64,000 bases of DNA, taken from positions 434,001 to 498,000 of the forward strand of contig NZ_JAJKLK010000003.1 of assembly GCF_020982545.1 (NCBI RefSeq). The letters run 5' to 3'. This document shows positions 63,953 through 64,000 of this stretch, in pieces. How positions within the stretch are numbered: the stretch's first letter is position 1; every line of letters starts with the position of its first letter. The notes beneath the pieces are model-generated. The model was not told the origin of the DNA and made no database searches. It saw only the letters and a list, made by a program, of their open reading frames with translations. The translations under genes were made by a program, and so were the position numbers. This stretch comes from Streptomyces sp. MNU76 (GTDB taxonomy: Bacteria; Actinomycetota; Actinomycetes; Streptomycetales; Streptomycetaceae).

Positions 63953-64000
63953 ATGGCTGTCATTGCGATGGGCGCTGCCCGCATCCAGGAATCCATCCAG
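63953..64000 (+). CDS. Start of an unidentified gene, cut by the window edge
   Basis: Only 16 codons are visible (MAVIAMGAARIQESIQ), after a strong AGGAGGTG seven bases before the ATG. Too little remains to name it. Confidence 0.6.
   Translation, partial: MAVIAMGAARIQESIQ

Overview
The window is high-GC actinobacterial DNA, almost certainly from a Streptomyces chromosome. The codon third positions are strongly G/C, GTG and TTG starts are common, several genes look leaderless (a -10 box 6-7 nt before the start codon), and families typical of the genus are present: alditol oxidase with covalent-FAD His46, many secreted CAZymes, Tat and lipoprotein signals, LacI/ROK/TetR regulators, and the dispersed GGGGCGCGGGGAACTGCGCG palindrome. 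No tRNA, rRNA or CRISPR array was seen. The content is accessory and arm-like rather than core.

Layout. 1-0.5 kb: a truncated GAF regulator. 0.9-2.5 kb: an AidB-type acyl-CoA dehydrogenase. 2.6-10.9 kb (minus): a five-gene operon for a non-ribosomal product. Its members are a Pls-like membrane synthetase (frameshifted), a half-condensation/A/T NRPS, an Fe(II)/2-oxoglutarate oxygenase, SbnB and SbnA. The last two make L-2,3-diaminopropionate, so a diaminopropionate homopolymer or short iso-peptide is the best guess for the product. 11.5-17.1 kb: YihY/BrkB, AraC-like, VOC, a lipoprotein (frameshifted) and an LTA-synthase-like sulfatase. 17.3-20.4 kb: a LacI regulator and a type-B carboxylesterase. 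20.4-23.9 kb: an IS30-HTH/MarR hybrid regulator divergent from DUF4097 and a DrrAB-like exporter. 24-26.5 kb: homocysteine methyltransferase and a frameshifted APC permease. 26.5-30.3 kb: an I36 inhibitor, an ArsR-like regulator and a secreted beta-strand-repeat protein.

30.5-38.0 kb is a plant cell-wall locus: two GH43 enzymes (one with a CBM13), a PL4 rhamnogalacturonan lyase, a CE12-like acetylesterase and a DUF2264 protein. They would act together on arabinogalactan and rhamnogalacturonan-I. 38-42.6 kb: TetR, a secreted nuclease/phosphatase-fold enzyme with a lectin-like tail, a Tat-exported PHP phosphoesterase and a coupled unknown. 42.7-50.3 kb (minus): binding protein, two permeases and GH2 beta-galactosidase in one operon, with a ROK regulator behind it. 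A motif (CAAGGGGTT plus ACGAAGT) recurs in front of the regulator and the transporter. 50.4-52.9 kb: alditol oxidase and a D-2-hydroxyacid dehydrogenase.

53.5-60.5 kb is scarred by mobile DNA. A decayed IS110 transposase, two remnants sharing one segment, a truncated TetR gene and a truncated serine-hydrolase gene surround an erythromycin-esterase-like gene and a NarL-type two-component system. The block is bracketed by near-identical inverted repeats of about 26 bp. 60.7-64 kb: a radical SAM enzyme with an unusual CX8CX2C cluster motif, a sigma/anti-sigma-like membrane protein that carries a cellulose-binding domain outside the cell, and the first codons of a further gene.

Six reading frames break by one base, five of them clearly at short C/G runs, so part of the apparent gene decay may be sequencing error.
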